The position numbers and the translations under genes were made by a program. From WQUF01 sp031549885 (lineage in GTDB: Bacteria; Bacillota; Clostridia; Clostridiales; Clostridiaceae): 15,139 nucleotides of DNA. Location: the NCBI GenBank assembly GCA_031549885.1, contig JAVBPD010000123.1, positions 1 to 15,139 on the forward strand, written 5' to 3'. Below are positions 7,188 to 14,665 of the stretch, in pieces. Position 1 is the stretch's first letter. Every line of letters begins with the position of its first letter. The notes under the pieces were generated by a model. The model did not search any database, was not told the DNA's origin, and was given only the letters and a program-made list of their open reading frames with translations.

Positions 7188-8795
7188 CTATTTATAAATT
7201 AAATATTTTTGTCTAAGGATGTTGAATTCATCTATTTGGCTTTGAAAGGACATAACTATCTCTTCTGGTATTTTATATTCGCTAAGCAATTTGCCTACTT
7301 TGTCTGTTCCCATTAACTTTTCAAATAATACCTTTTCGCTATACTTAGGGTTAGAAATTGGAATGTTAAATCTATCTTGAGCTATAATTCTGCTATTTGC
7401 TAGAAGATATATTCCTGTTAAAATAGGATCAAATTTATTATAATTAATTATATCTATTTTAATAAAGTCTTTTTTATTTGAATCCTTCTCTACTAAAAAA
7501 TTAACGCCATTGAGATTTGCTTGGTTCATTTTTTGGCAAACTTCATTTAAATCTACATTTTCAACAAAAATGCCATGGTAATTATCAGCCATTTTTAAAT
7601 TTGTCCCTTGAAAAATATTAGTTGCACCATATAAATATATGGAATTTAAGTCCACCATGTCAGGATAAATAGGTTCAAAATCTAAACCGCAGTCGTTAAA
7701 TGTCATATTTCTAAACCAGCCAATCATAGGTATTACTGTTAAATCGCAGTTTATATTTCTGTTAAAATATTTGGCAATTTCACCTATAGTCATTCCATGT
7801 GAGAGAGGGAGAATATCAACTCCAACTGAGCTTTTAAAATCTTCTTCAAGAAGAGGACCTTGAATTTTTTCTCCTCCTAAAGGATTTGGCCTATCTAAAA
7901 TGAATATGGGTTTATTGTTAATCTTTGCTCCTTCTAGGGATTTGTATAAGGTGTTTAAATAACTATCGCATCTAATCCCTGAATCTTGTATATCATAAAC
8001 TAAAACATCAATATTTTCGGTCATTTGGGCAGTTATAGAAGAAGTATTGCTATAGAGGTTATATACTCTAATGCCATGGCTTTTTTCAAGATAAGAGTCA
8101 ATGTAATTGGTAGAAGTTTCGTTGCCATAAAGTCCATGTTCTGGAGCAAAAATTGCACCAAGCCGCATATTATTGGATTTGTAAATTTTATCTTGCGTTC
8201 TTTCGCCTAAGCTATCTATTCCAGTTTGGTTAGTAATAAGACCTATAGTTTTATTTTTAAATATAAAATTATATTTATCCGTTAAAAATAAATCTGCACC
8301 AAGATATAATTTTTTAATTTCAATTGTATATTCAACATCTTTTAAAAGCAGGTTCCCATCTAGGCCAGATAATTCTTTTTTTATTACGAGCTTATAAATG
8401 CTATCATCCATGAAATTACCACTTAAAGGTGTTACGATAAAGCCATTTTTAGTGTCTTCTAAGTTTATTTTTATTGGAACGCTTTTTTTATTTGATGTAT
8501 ATAGTTTTACATTTGCATTGTTTATAGTTGTTTCATCTAAAGTGTAGTTAAAAGAAATCTTTATAGGGCTATAAACATCTGTTAAACTTACAGTTCCCCC
8601 ATTTGTTATGCTGGGATCGTTTGTTGTATTTTCATAATTTTTATATGTAGTATTTGCATAATTATTAAAGCTAAGCTTAGGATTTACAATGCTTATTTCC
8701 TTTAATTTTGAAAAAATAAAAATACTATTAAGTATTATTATAGTAATTAATAATATAAGAGAGCCTATAATGATAATTTTTTGTGTCTTATTCAT
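7188..8795 (-). CDS. NamZ-like (DUF1343) exo-beta-N-acetylmuramidase family protein, membrane-anchored
   Basis: NamZ-type enzymes (GH171) release terminal MurNAc from peptidoglycan fragments during wall turnover. The protein has 535 residues. An uncleaved-looking N-terminal membrane anchor (about 7-29) leads into a linker rich in N and T. An Ig-like domain of the Big_5/SbsA type follows (about 72-162), then the DUF1343 core (165-535). Recognisable core motifs are GLITNQTGID (185-194), APEHG (217-221) with the likely catalytic E219, VYDIQDSG (266-273), LDRPNPLGG (300-308) and LSHGMTIGEIA (331-341). The usual EGTN-SEGRGT block is altered to QGTNLKMADNYHG (396-408), so substrate or activity may differ. 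Typical relatives lack the extra N-terminal domain. The ATG has GGAGG six bases upstream. It is the first gene of the operon with polA, coaE and a lytic transglycosylase, and the last of these fits a wall-turnover role. Confidence 0.85.
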   Translation of the reverse strand: MNKTQKIIIIGSLILLITIIILNSIFIFSKLKEISIVNPKLSFNNYANTTYKNYENTTNDPSITNGGTVSLTDVYSPIKISFNYTLDETTINNANVKLYTSNKKSVPIKINLEDTKNGFIVTPLSGNFMDDSIYKLVIKKELSGLDGNLLLKDVEYTIEIKKLYLGADLFLTDKYNFIFKNKTIGLITNQTGIDSLGERTQDKIYKSNNMRLGAIFAPEHGLYGNETSTNYIDSYLEKSHGIRVYNLYSNTSSITAQMTENIDVLVYDIQDSGIRCDSYLNTLYKSLEGAKINNKPIFILDRPNPLGGEKIQGPLLEEDFKSSVGVDILPLSHGMTIGEIAKYFNRNINCDLTVIPMIGWFRNMTFNDCGLDFEPIYPDMVDLNSIYLYGATNIFQGTNLKMADNYHGIFVENVDLNEVCQKMNQANLNGVNFLVEKDSNKKDFIKIDIINYNKFDPILTGIYLLANSRIIAQDRFNIPISNPKYSEKVLFEKLMGTDKVGKLLSEYKIPEEIVMSFQSQIDEFNILRQKYLIYK

Positions 8796-8829
8796 TTTTT
8801 CCTCCGAAATAATCCTTAGTATAAATTAT

Positions 8830-8858
8830 ATTATAAAATATGAGTATTAAGTTTACCA
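8830..8858 (-). promoter_or_regulatory. Possible promoter of the NamZ-like/polA operon
   Basis: On the minus strand a perfect TATAAT (8835-8830) lies about 35 bases before the start codon, with TGGTAA 17 bases upstream as a weak -35. Several other TATAAT-like sites occur in this A+T-rich stretch (8825-8830, 8880-8885), so the exact promoter is uncertain. Confidence 0.35.
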
Positions 8859-8901
8859 TAAAAAAAATTTTTTAAAAAAATTATAATACTCCTTTTAATC
8901 A

Positions 8902-8930
8902 TTGACATGTTTGAAGTACATTAGTATAAA
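8902..8930 (+). promoter_or_regulatory. Sigma-A promoter of the DUF3892 gene
   Basis: TTGACA (8902-8907) is a perfect -35 box. A 17-base spacer leads to TATAAA (8925-8930), a 5/6 -10 box, with transcription expected near 8937. This is the best-matching housekeeping promoter in the window and implies solid vegetative expression of the small gene downstream. Confidence 0.8.
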
Positions 8931-8995
8931 TATTTTTTTTATTGGCAAACTAAAAACATAAAAAATGAATTAAAAGTTAAAAAAGGAGGATTATA

Positions 8996-9292
8996 ATGGC
9001 GAAGGATAAAGGTGATTTTTCAAATTTACCAATGAATGCATTAAGCGAAATTCCAACTCCAAATGATGATGCTGAGAAAATCGTTGCAATTAAAAAAGAT
9101 AGCGGAAGAATCGTTGGATATAAATTATCAGACGGCCGCATAATTAATAAAGACGAGGGAGTTTTTCTTGCTAAGCAAGGTTGTATAAAGGGAGTTGGGA
9201 TATCAGAGAGAAAAGGTGAGGAGTATTTAAAATCTTTACCTGATGAAACTGAGGATAACAATCTAAGCAGTTTACCTAAAATAAGTGATTAA
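8996..9292 (+). CDS. DUF3892 domain protein
   Basis: A 98-residue soluble protein of unknown function. Residues about 26-94 match the DUF3892 pattern as I know it: EKIVAIKKDSGRIVGYKLSDGR (27-48), then a hydrophobic strand and A-K-Q-G-C-I-K-G-V (59-67), then R-K-G-E-E-Y-L-K-S-L-P-D and a final N-N-L-x-x-L-P. The first 25 residues carry a related-looking N-L-P motif (10-12) and an acidic linker. There is no signal peptide or membrane segment. The ribosome binding site AGGAGG sits seven bases from the ATG. The gene has its own near-consensus promoter and terminator, so it is monocistronic, and it is divergent from the polA operon. The neighbours suggest no role. Confidence 0.85.
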   Translation: MAKDKGDFSNLPMNALSEIPTPNDDAEKIVAIKKDSGRIVGYKLSDGRIINKDEGVFLAKQGCIKGVGISERKGEEYLKSLPDETEDNNLSSLPKISD

Positions 9293-9308
9293 AAATAATC
9301 TGATTAAA

Positions 9309-9343
9309 AGCAGTAGATCATAGAAATGATTTGCTGTTTTTTT
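9309..9343 (+). terminator. Terminator of the DUF3892 gene
   Basis: AGCA/TGCT (9309-9312, 9332-9335) and ATCAT/ATGAT (9317-9321, 9326-9330) form an interrupted stem around AGAA. A run of seven T (9337-9343) follows after one G. It lies 17 bases beyond the stop codon. Confidence 0.7.
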
Positions 9344-9353
9344 ATTTTATATA

Positions 9354-9382
9354 TTGATAATAATAAATTCATATATTAGAAT
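9354..9382 (+). promoter_or_regulatory. Promoter of the ABC exporter cluster
   Basis: TTGATA (9354-9359) and TAGAAT (9377-9382) each match consensus at five of six positions and are separated by exactly 17 bases. Transcription would begin near 9389, leaving a 5' leader of about 43 bases before the ATG at 9432. The -10 box lies inside the left arm of an inverted repeat. Confidence 0.55.
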
Positions 9383-9418
9383 ATTATCAAATATTATTAT
9401 TAGATATAATTCTAATAT
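9373..9418. promoter_or_regulatory. Inverted repeat over the exporter promoter, candidate operator
   Basis: ATATTAGAAT (9373-9382) is exactly repeated in inverse orientation as ATTCTAATAT (9409-9418), with 26 bases between. The left arm coincides with the predicted -10 box and lies upstream of the predicted transcription start, so the repeat should act as a DNA site rather than an RNA hairpin. The ArsR-type regulator encoded in the same cluster is the obvious candidate ligand, but this is inference; chance repeats occur in A+T-rich DNA. Confidence 0.4.
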
Positions 9419-9431
9419 TATGGAGGGTATT

Positions 9432-11141
9432 ATGATACGGTACTTTTTAAAAAATAAATTATTGTTAATATTAACAGTGTTTCTGATTATTTTTCTTTGG
9501 TTATCACTAGCTGCTTTTTCATTTGTGTTTACTTTTGTCACTAAAACTGTAAAAGATATGGATTTTTTAAAAGGTCAATTTGCAATTGTATATTCTGTTG
9601 CTGTACTTTTTCTTATATTCATCTTTTATATTAGTTGTAATTATTTTACAAGAAAAATGATAAATCAAATGCTAAAATGCCTTAGATTTGATTTATTTAA
9701 AAATTTAATAAATAGGCCTGTAAAAGTTTTTTTAAAAGAGAGTGAAGGAAATTACATGTCATTATTGTTAAATGACTTGGACATATTAGATAAAAAATAT
9801 TTTGACCCTATGCAAAATATACTTGCTAACATTATTCAATTTATTTGTTTTTCCGTTATTTTCTTGAAAACTGGAAGTTTAAGTATTTATTTAATTGTTA
9901 TTTTGCTAATAACGCCGCTTATAATAATTCCAAATTTTTATCAAAAAAAGCTTAAGGTATTAATGGGGAAATTGCAAACAGAAAATATAAAATATACAAA
10001 TGCTGTTAAAAGTTATATTTTTAATTCAGAATATATTAATTTATATAATAAAAGCAATAAAGTAACAGAATTATTTAAAGAAAATATAGAAAGTATTGAA
10101 AGGATAAAATATGATTTTAATAAGGATTATGGAATATTAATTGTACTTATAGGAGCTTTAACTACGTTTGTATCAGTTACCATGAGCATAATATTAAATT
10201 ATTATGCAATTATTGGAATTATATTATTTGCAAATGTAATGACTTTGGTTAATTTGTCAAGTCAAATGAGTTTGCCAGTGATGACATTTTGGCAAATGCT
10301 ATCTTCAGCTAAATCCACTAAACCTATTAGAGATAAAATTATGAAAATATTATCTGAATATTCTGAACAAAATGAAAATAAAGAAAAAATTGTTCATTTT
10401 AAAAATTCAATATTAATAAATAATTTAAGCTTTAGTTATGATTCAATTAATATTTTAAATAATGTATCTTTTGAATTTAAAAAATATAAAAAATATTTAT
10501 TAATAGGGGGAAGCGGCTCAGGAAAGAGCACTTTATTAAAATTAGTTTTAGGGTACTATGATGATTATAGTGGTAGCATTAAAATAGATAATCATGAAAT
10601 TAATAATTTACATCAAAAATCATTGTCAAATTTAATATCCTATGTACATCAAAATGTTTTTTTATTTAAAGGCACTATATTAGAAAATATTACTGCTTTT
10701 AAGGATTCATATACATTAGAAGAATTAAATCATGCAGTAGAGTTGTCAAAACTTAATGAAGTAATTCTAGAAAAAGAACATGGACTTAATACAATTTTAG
10801 ATGAAAATTGCTCAATTCTATCAGGCGGAGAAAAACAGCGTATTTCTATTGCAAGAGCTATTTTTAAAAATAGTGAAATTTTAATAATGGATGAAGGTAC
10901 ATCAGCTCTTGATAATATTACAACAAATTTTATAGAAAAATCTATTTTGTCATTAAAAAATACTACGGTAATATCAATAACTCATAAATTGAAAGAAGAT
11001 ATAGTTAAATTATATGATGAAATACTTGTTTTTGAAAATGGGACTATAGTTGAAAGAGGAAACTTTAATGAGCTTATGAAAACAAAAAATGCTTTTTATA
11101 ATCTTTTTATGGGAATGGAGAAAATTTATGAAGAAAGTTAA
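9432..11141 (+). CDS. ABC exporter half-transporter 1 (membrane plus ATPase)
   Basis: A 569-residue fused exporter subunit. Several membrane helices fill residues 1 to about 290 (for example about 7-38 and 54-66), giving a type-I ABC exporter membrane domain. The ATPase domain follows (about 320-565): Walker A GGSGSGKST (359-367), Q-loop Q407 in HQNVFLF, signature LSGGEKQR (463-470), Walker B ending in D487-E488, and switch H518 in ITHK. All catalytic residues look intact. The start is ATG 9432, preceded by GGAGGG; an earlier ATG at 9354 falls inside the promoter. The stop overlaps the next subunit by 14 bases, so the two probably form a heterodimer. No peptidase domain is present, so it is not a peptide-processing exporter. 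The substrate is unknown. Confidence 0.92.
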   Translation: MIRYFLKNKLLLILTVFLIIFLWLSLAAFSFVFTFVTKTVKDMDFLKGQFAIVYSVAVLFLIFIFYISCNYFTRKMINQMLKCLRFDLFKNLINRPVKVFLKESEGNYMSLLLNDLDILDKKYFDPMQNILANIIQFICFSVIFLKTGSLSIYLIVILLITPLIIIPNFYQKKLKVLMGKLQTENIKYTNAVKSYIFNSEYINLYNKSNKVTELFKENIESIERIKYDFNKDYGILIVLIGALTTFVSVTMSIILNYYAIIGIILFANVMTLVNLSSQMSLPVMTFWQMLSSAKSTKPIRDKIMKILSEYSEQNENKEKIVHFKNSILINNLSFSYDSINILNNVSFEFKKYKKYLLIGGSGSGKSTLLKLVLGYYDDYSGSIKIDNHEINNLHQKSLSNLISYVHQNVFLFKGTILENITAFKDSYTLEELNHAVELSKLNEVILEKEHGLNTILDENCSILSGGEKQRISIARAIFKNSEILIMDEGTSALDNITTNFIEKSILSLKNTTVISITHKLKEDIVKLYDEILVFENGTIVERGNFNELMKTKNAFYNLFMGMEKIYEES

Positions 11142-12819
11142 TGATGTTTTTTTTAGAAATAAATTTCTACTCATTTTATTTGTTATAATAATTGCTTTAA
11201 CAAAAACTACAGGAATTATACATTCACAAATCACTGGAGAAGCTCTTGATTTGGCCTCTAAAAATAATATGGACAAGTTTTTAATGACAATTATTTATTT
11301 AATTATTGCAACTTGTATTTTAATATTTATGAGATTTTTATCAAAATATTTTGAAAATAAATATAAAAAAGAAATCATGATAAATATAAAAACTGCACTA
11401 TTTTCTTCTATGATTGAGAAAAAGATAAAATGTGTAAAAGAATCTAATCTTTCTGAAGAGTTTTCCTCTTTTATTAATAATATGAGCATGGCTGAAAATA
11501 ATTATTTTTATGCTATAACTGAAGCAATTATTTTGGGCATAAATTATTTTATAACAATAATGGCATTTATATATATAAGCCCTATTATTGCCTTAGTAGT
11601 AGCATTAATAAGTATTATACCACTTATAATACCTCTTACTTTAAAGAGCAAATTAGAAAAAAGAACTAGTATTTTCATACATGAATATAGCAATTTTACA
11701 GGTAGAATAAAAGAATATTTATCTGGTTACGAGATAATCAGAGGTTTTTCTTTAGAGAGCAAGATTTTACAAGCATTTGATGAAAATAGCAAGAAAATTG
11801 AAAAGTTAAAACAAAACAGTGAATCTTTTACTGAATTTGTAAATGGTTCATCATTAGTTGCATCATTTTTTGTAGTTGCTGGAACATTAACTACAGGAAT
11901 GTTTTTGGCTTTAAATGGAAAAATGAATTTTGGGCAAATTATTGCACTTACCATGGTTTCAGGTGGTATATCAGATGCTGCATCAGGTTTTGGAAAAAAT
12001 ATTACAAGTATAAGAAGTGCAATGCCTATAGTTAACAGGTTTAATGAAAATCTGTTAAATAAATATGTTGTGACAAAGAAAGAAATAAATAATAATTTAG
12101 TGAGCAACATTAAAGTAGAAAACTTAAATATAAAATTCCAAGATAAAATAATTTTAGAAGATATTAATGTAGAGTTTAAATCATCTAAAAAATATGCTCT
12201 AGTGGGTGAGAGTGGATCAGGAAAAAGCACCCTTTTAAACAGTTTGCTTTCATATAATGATTACACTGGAAATATATTTTTTGGCAATAATGAACTAAGA
12301 GAATTTGAAGAAAGAAACATCTTTAATATAGTTTCTTATGTAACTCAAAAGCCTGTTATAATAGAAGGCTCAATAAGAGACAATTTGAATTTTTATGATA
12401 ATTATAGTGATGAGGAATTAAATGACATGTTAGATAAAATTTATTTAACAGATAAAATAAATAGTTTAGAAAATGGTATAGATACTTATATTGACGACAA
12501 TACTCTTTCAGGCGGGGAAAAGCAGAGGATAAATATTGGGAGATGTCTTATTAGAAAAAAACCATTTATATTTTTAGATGAATATACCTCAGCTCTTGAT
12601 AGTATTACATCGCTGGCTATTGAAAGATATCTATTGTCACTTGAAAATATTTGTGTGATTTCTGTTACTCACAGATTAAATAAACATATATTAAATATGT
12701 ATGATGAAATAATACTACTAAATGATGGGAAAATTTTAGAAAAGGGGAATTTTCAAGATTTAGTAAAAGTTAGGGGATACTTTTACAATTTATTTAATTC
12801 ATATTCTAAACATATGTGA
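11128..12819 (+). CDS. ABC exporter half-transporter 2 (membrane plus ATPase)
   Basis: A 563-residue partner subunit of the same architecture: a membrane domain with several helices to about residue 300, then an ATPase domain. Walker A is GESGSGKST (360-368), the Q-loop glutamine Q407 lies in VTQKP, the signature is LSGGEKQR (460-467), Walker B ends in D484-E485 (FIFLDE), and switch H515 lies in VTHR. Both ATP sites of the presumed heterodimer therefore look consensus, unlike the many exporters with one degenerate site. The start ATG has GGAG eight bases upstream and overlaps the end of subunit 1; a longer reading from 11089 has no such site. The stop codon lies at the edge of an inverted repeat that precedes the regulator gene. 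Confidence 0.92.
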   Translation: MKKVNDVFFRNKFLLILFVIIIALTKTTGIIHSQITGEALDLASKNNMDKFLMTIIYLIIATCILIFMRFLSKYFENKYKKEIMINIKTALFSSMIEKKIKCVKESNLSEEFSSFINNMSMAENNYFYAITEAIILGINYFITIMAFIYISPIIALVVALISIIPLIIPLTLKSKLEKRTSIFIHEYSNFTGRIKEYLSGYEIIRGFSLESKILQAFDENSKKIEKLKQNSESFTEFVNGSSLVASFFVVAGTLTTGMFLALNGKMNFGQIIALTMVSGGISDAASGFGKNITSIRSAMPIVNRFNENLLNKYVVTKKEINNNLVSNIKVENLNIKFQDKIILEDINVEFKSSKKYALVGESGSGKSTLLNSLLSYNDYTGNIFFGNNELREFEERNIFNIVSYVTQKPVIIEGSIRDNLNFYDNYSDEELNDMLDKIYLTDKINSLENGIDTYIDDNTLSGGEKQRINIGRCLIRKKPFIFLDEYTSALDSITSLAIERYLLSLENICVISVTHRLNKHILNMYDEIILLNDGKILEKGNFQDLVKVRGYFYNLFNSYSKHM

Positions 12820-12858
12820 TATAATTTCTTAACAAGGTGCGAAATGAGGAAATTATAT
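12819..12858. promoter_or_regulatory. Inverted repeat before the regulator gene
   Basis: ATATAATTTC (12819-12828) pairs exactly with GAAATTATAT (12849-12858) across 20 bases. The repeat runs from the stop codon of ABC subunit 2 to the base before the regulator start codon, and it touches the GAGG ribosome binding site (12846-12849). The left arm contains TATAAT and resembles the right side of the exporter repeat (GATATAATTCTAAT at 9403-9416). It could be an autoregulatory operator with an internal promoter, or an mRNA hairpin limiting regulator translation. Confidence 0.4.
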
Positions 12859-12859
12859 T

Positions 12860-13909
12860 ATGAACATTATATTTAAAGAGAGTGTAAATTATTTTTACGA
12901 AGGAATTTATGCTATATATAAAATTGTAAATAAAGATACAACAATTGAGTTAAAAGAGGATTTGAAGAGAAAATATGTAGGTCAAACATTTGATAAGAAA
13001 ATTAATGAGTTATTTGATGATGAAATTTATTTAATAAATTTAATTAAAGGGAACATAGCTGTTGATGATGAAATAACTAAATTTTTATTTACTAATATAA
13101 AAGGTTTTTCTCTACCTTTAGCATCTGTTTTTCAAAGTAGATTTAATGAAACTAGAGAAGAGGCAATATTAGATTATTTATATGGAAATGTTTACGGAAA
13201 AAGTCATGTTGACTATATCAACTCTTTATCTATAAAAAATGGAGATGATTTATACAAAGTAGTTAATTCAATGAATATTGATGTTGAAATAAAATTTTCA
13301 ATTATGAGATTATATTATGATTATAATATTCTTAGAAGTTTTGTTAATGAGAAAATTAATAAAATATCAGAAATTATAAAAGAAAATATTCATACTTTTA
13401 ATAATAGAATAAATAAATTAATGAGATATATTAAAGAGGAAGTTGATAAGAATAGTTTGGATTTTTTTGAAAATACTACTAGACTTAAATTAAGAGATGA
13501 TTCAAATTATGTTTTTTTTCCAAGTATATTAGCTTCAAATGGAATAACATTCTATGGCAATAACAAGGGAACAGATACAGATATAGCAATAGGAATAGAT
13601 GTTTTTGAAATCATTAATTTAAAACAAAATTTTAAAAAGAATGATGAAATAGTATATGATTTTTTTAAAATTATTTCAGATAAAACAAAATTTGATATAA
13701 TAAAACTGCTTTCTAAAGAGAGGTTGTATAATGCTCAAATTGCAGAGAGGTTAAGTCTTTCAACTGCAACTATTTCTTATCACATGAATCAACTGTTAAG
13801 TATAAATATAGTTTATGTTGAAAAGGAAAATAACAAAATTTTCTATATTTTAGATAAGAAAAATATAAAGTCTATTTTAGGACAATTTGTGGAATTTATA
13901 GAAAGTTAA
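12860..13909 (+). CDS. ArsR-type winged-helix regulator with long N-terminal region
   Basis: A 349-residue protein with a C-terminal winged-helix DNA-binding domain of the ArsR type (about 264-340). The pattern K-F-D-I-I-K-L-L is followed by the helix-turn-helix (291-312: NAQIAERLSLSTATISYHMN), then a beta wing containing EKENNKIFYIL. The first 260 residues are hydrophilic and mostly helical-looking, with no membrane segment and no cysteine, so a classical thiol metal-sensing site is absent; I do not recognise a known ligand domain there. Classical ArsR proteins are only about 100 residues, so this is an extended form. The GAGG site stands ten bases before ATG. The gene follows the exporter genes by 40 bases and probably controls them, plausibly through the two inverted repeats. 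Confidence 0.75.
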   Translation: MNIIFKESVNYFYEGIYAIYKIVNKDTTIELKEDLKRKYVGQTFDKKINELFDDEIYLINLIKGNIAVDDEITKFLFTNIKGFSLPLASVFQSRFNETREEAILDYLYGNVYGKSHVDYINSLSIKNGDDLYKVVNSMNIDVEIKFSIMRLYYDYNILRSFVNEKINKISEIIKENIHTFNNRINKLMRYIKEEVDKNSLDFFENTTRLKLRDDSNYVFFPSILASNGITFYGNNKGTDTDIAIGIDVFEIINLKQNFKKNDEIVYDFFKIISDKTKFDIIKLLSKERLYNAQIAERLSLSTATISYHMNQLLSINIVYVEKENNKIFYILDKKNIKSILGQFVEFIES

Positions 13910-13961
13910 ATTTTTTTATGTTAATATTAAATAAATTATATTTATGAAAAGAGGAATTAAA

Positions 13962-14354
13962 ATGGAGGCTAACATCAATAAGCAAGTTTGGAGAGATAAG
14001 AAAAGAACATTGTTTGGGCTGCCTCTTTCGTTTACAACATATTATTTAACAGATGAAAAGTTAATAATTGAAGTGGGTTTTTTTGACAAAATTGAAGAAG
14101 AAATTAGGTTATACAGGATAACTGATGTGAGTTTAAAAAGAACATTTGGAGAGAGGATTTTTGGCCTTGGTTCAATTCATGTATGTTCAGCAGATAAATC
14201 TACTCCTGAATTTACAATTAAAAGAATAAAAAAATCTAGAAATATAAAAGAGCTTCTATCTGACCTTGTTGAAAGGGAAAGGGATAGAAAAAGAGTAACA
14301 GCTAGAGAATTAATGGAAGATGAAGTAAATGAATCTTACGATCATGACTTTTAA
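13962..14354 (+). CDS. Bacterial PH-domain (bPH2/YdbT-like) small protein
   Basis: A 130-residue soluble protein. Residues about 10-103 fit a bacterial pleckstrin-homology-like fold: RTLFGLPLSFTTYYLTDEKL, then IEEEIRLYRITDVSL (44-58) and RIFGLGSIHVCSAD (65-78), the usual strand pattern of the bPH2 family. A helix follows, then a charged, acidic tail ending SYDHDF. Most relatives have membrane helices before the domain; this one has none. The start is ATG 13962, with AGAGGA six bases upstream, rather than ATG 13944, which has no site. It lies 52 bases after the regulator and is probably co-transcribed with it. Its biochemical role is unknown. Confidence 0.8.
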   Translation: MEANINKQVWRDKKRTLFGLPLSFTTYYLTDEKLIIEVGFFDKIEEEIRLYRITDVSLKRTFGERIFGLGSIHVCSADKSTPEFTIKRIKKSRNIKELLSDLVERERDRKRVTARELMEDEVNESYDHDF

Positions 14355-14399
14355 TATGTATTTGCAAAGGGGCTGTCTAACTAAGCATTAAAGCTATAG

Positions 14400-14420
14400 T
14401 GGGACAAGTCCCATTTTCTT
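14400..14420 (+). terminator. Terminator of the exporter/regulator/PH cluster
   Basis: TGGGA (14400-14404) and TCCCA (14409-14413) form a short GC-rich stem around CAAG, followed by TTTTCTT (14414-14420). It lies about 46 bases after the stop codon of the PH-domain gene. The stem is short, so efficiency may be moderate. Confidence 0.6.
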
Positions 14421-14564
14421 AATATGCGTTAACTCCATACTTTAAAAAATTACAGTTAAGATGTTACTTTTTTAAAATATAAATTTTTAGACAAGAATTT
14501 GTTTTAAAAAAATGATTTTGAATTATTTTTAATTAATTTAAAACTAATTTAGGATTACTTGTAT

Positions 14565-14605
14565 GACAAAAAAACCTTTCTTGATTAATTTTTTTAAAAA
14601 GGTTT
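14565..14605 (-). terminator. Terminator of the minus-strand gene at the right edge
   Basis: AAACCTTT (14605-14598 on the minus strand) pairs with AAAGGTTT (14579-14572) and is followed by a T run that continues to about 14565. The loop is long (18 bases) but the T tract is clean. It lies about 60 bases beyond the stop codon at 14666. Confidence 0.6.
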
Positions 14606-14665
14606 AAACTTAAAACGATCATTCATATTTTTGGTTTATTTTAAATTAGAAAATATTTTAAAGAA

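Larger units (their letters stand above)
14355..14665. other. Noncoding region between convergent genes
   Basis: These 311 bases hold no convincing gene. They contain an IS-end-like motif GGGGCTGTCTAA (14369-14380), the GTCCCA hairpin terminator for the plus-strand cluster, a very A+T-rich middle, and the minus-strand terminator near 14565-14605. I see nothing else in it. Confidence 0.6.

Noticed and set aside
8977..9261. Minus-strand frame over the DUF3892 gene
   Set aside because: The plus-strand gene has domain similarity, promoter, ribosome binding site and terminator; the minus frame has none.
9354..9431. Upstream ATG as start of ABC subunit 1
   Set aside because: The extension lies over the predicted promoter and inverted repeat, and only ATG 9432 has a GGAGG site.
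11727..12230. 167-codon minus-strand frame inside ABC subunit 2
   Set aside because: It is a shadow opposite the Walker A region of a clearly real gene.
13944..13961. Longer start of the PH-domain protein
   Set aside because: The AGAGGA site lies between the two ATGs and fits only the start at 13962.
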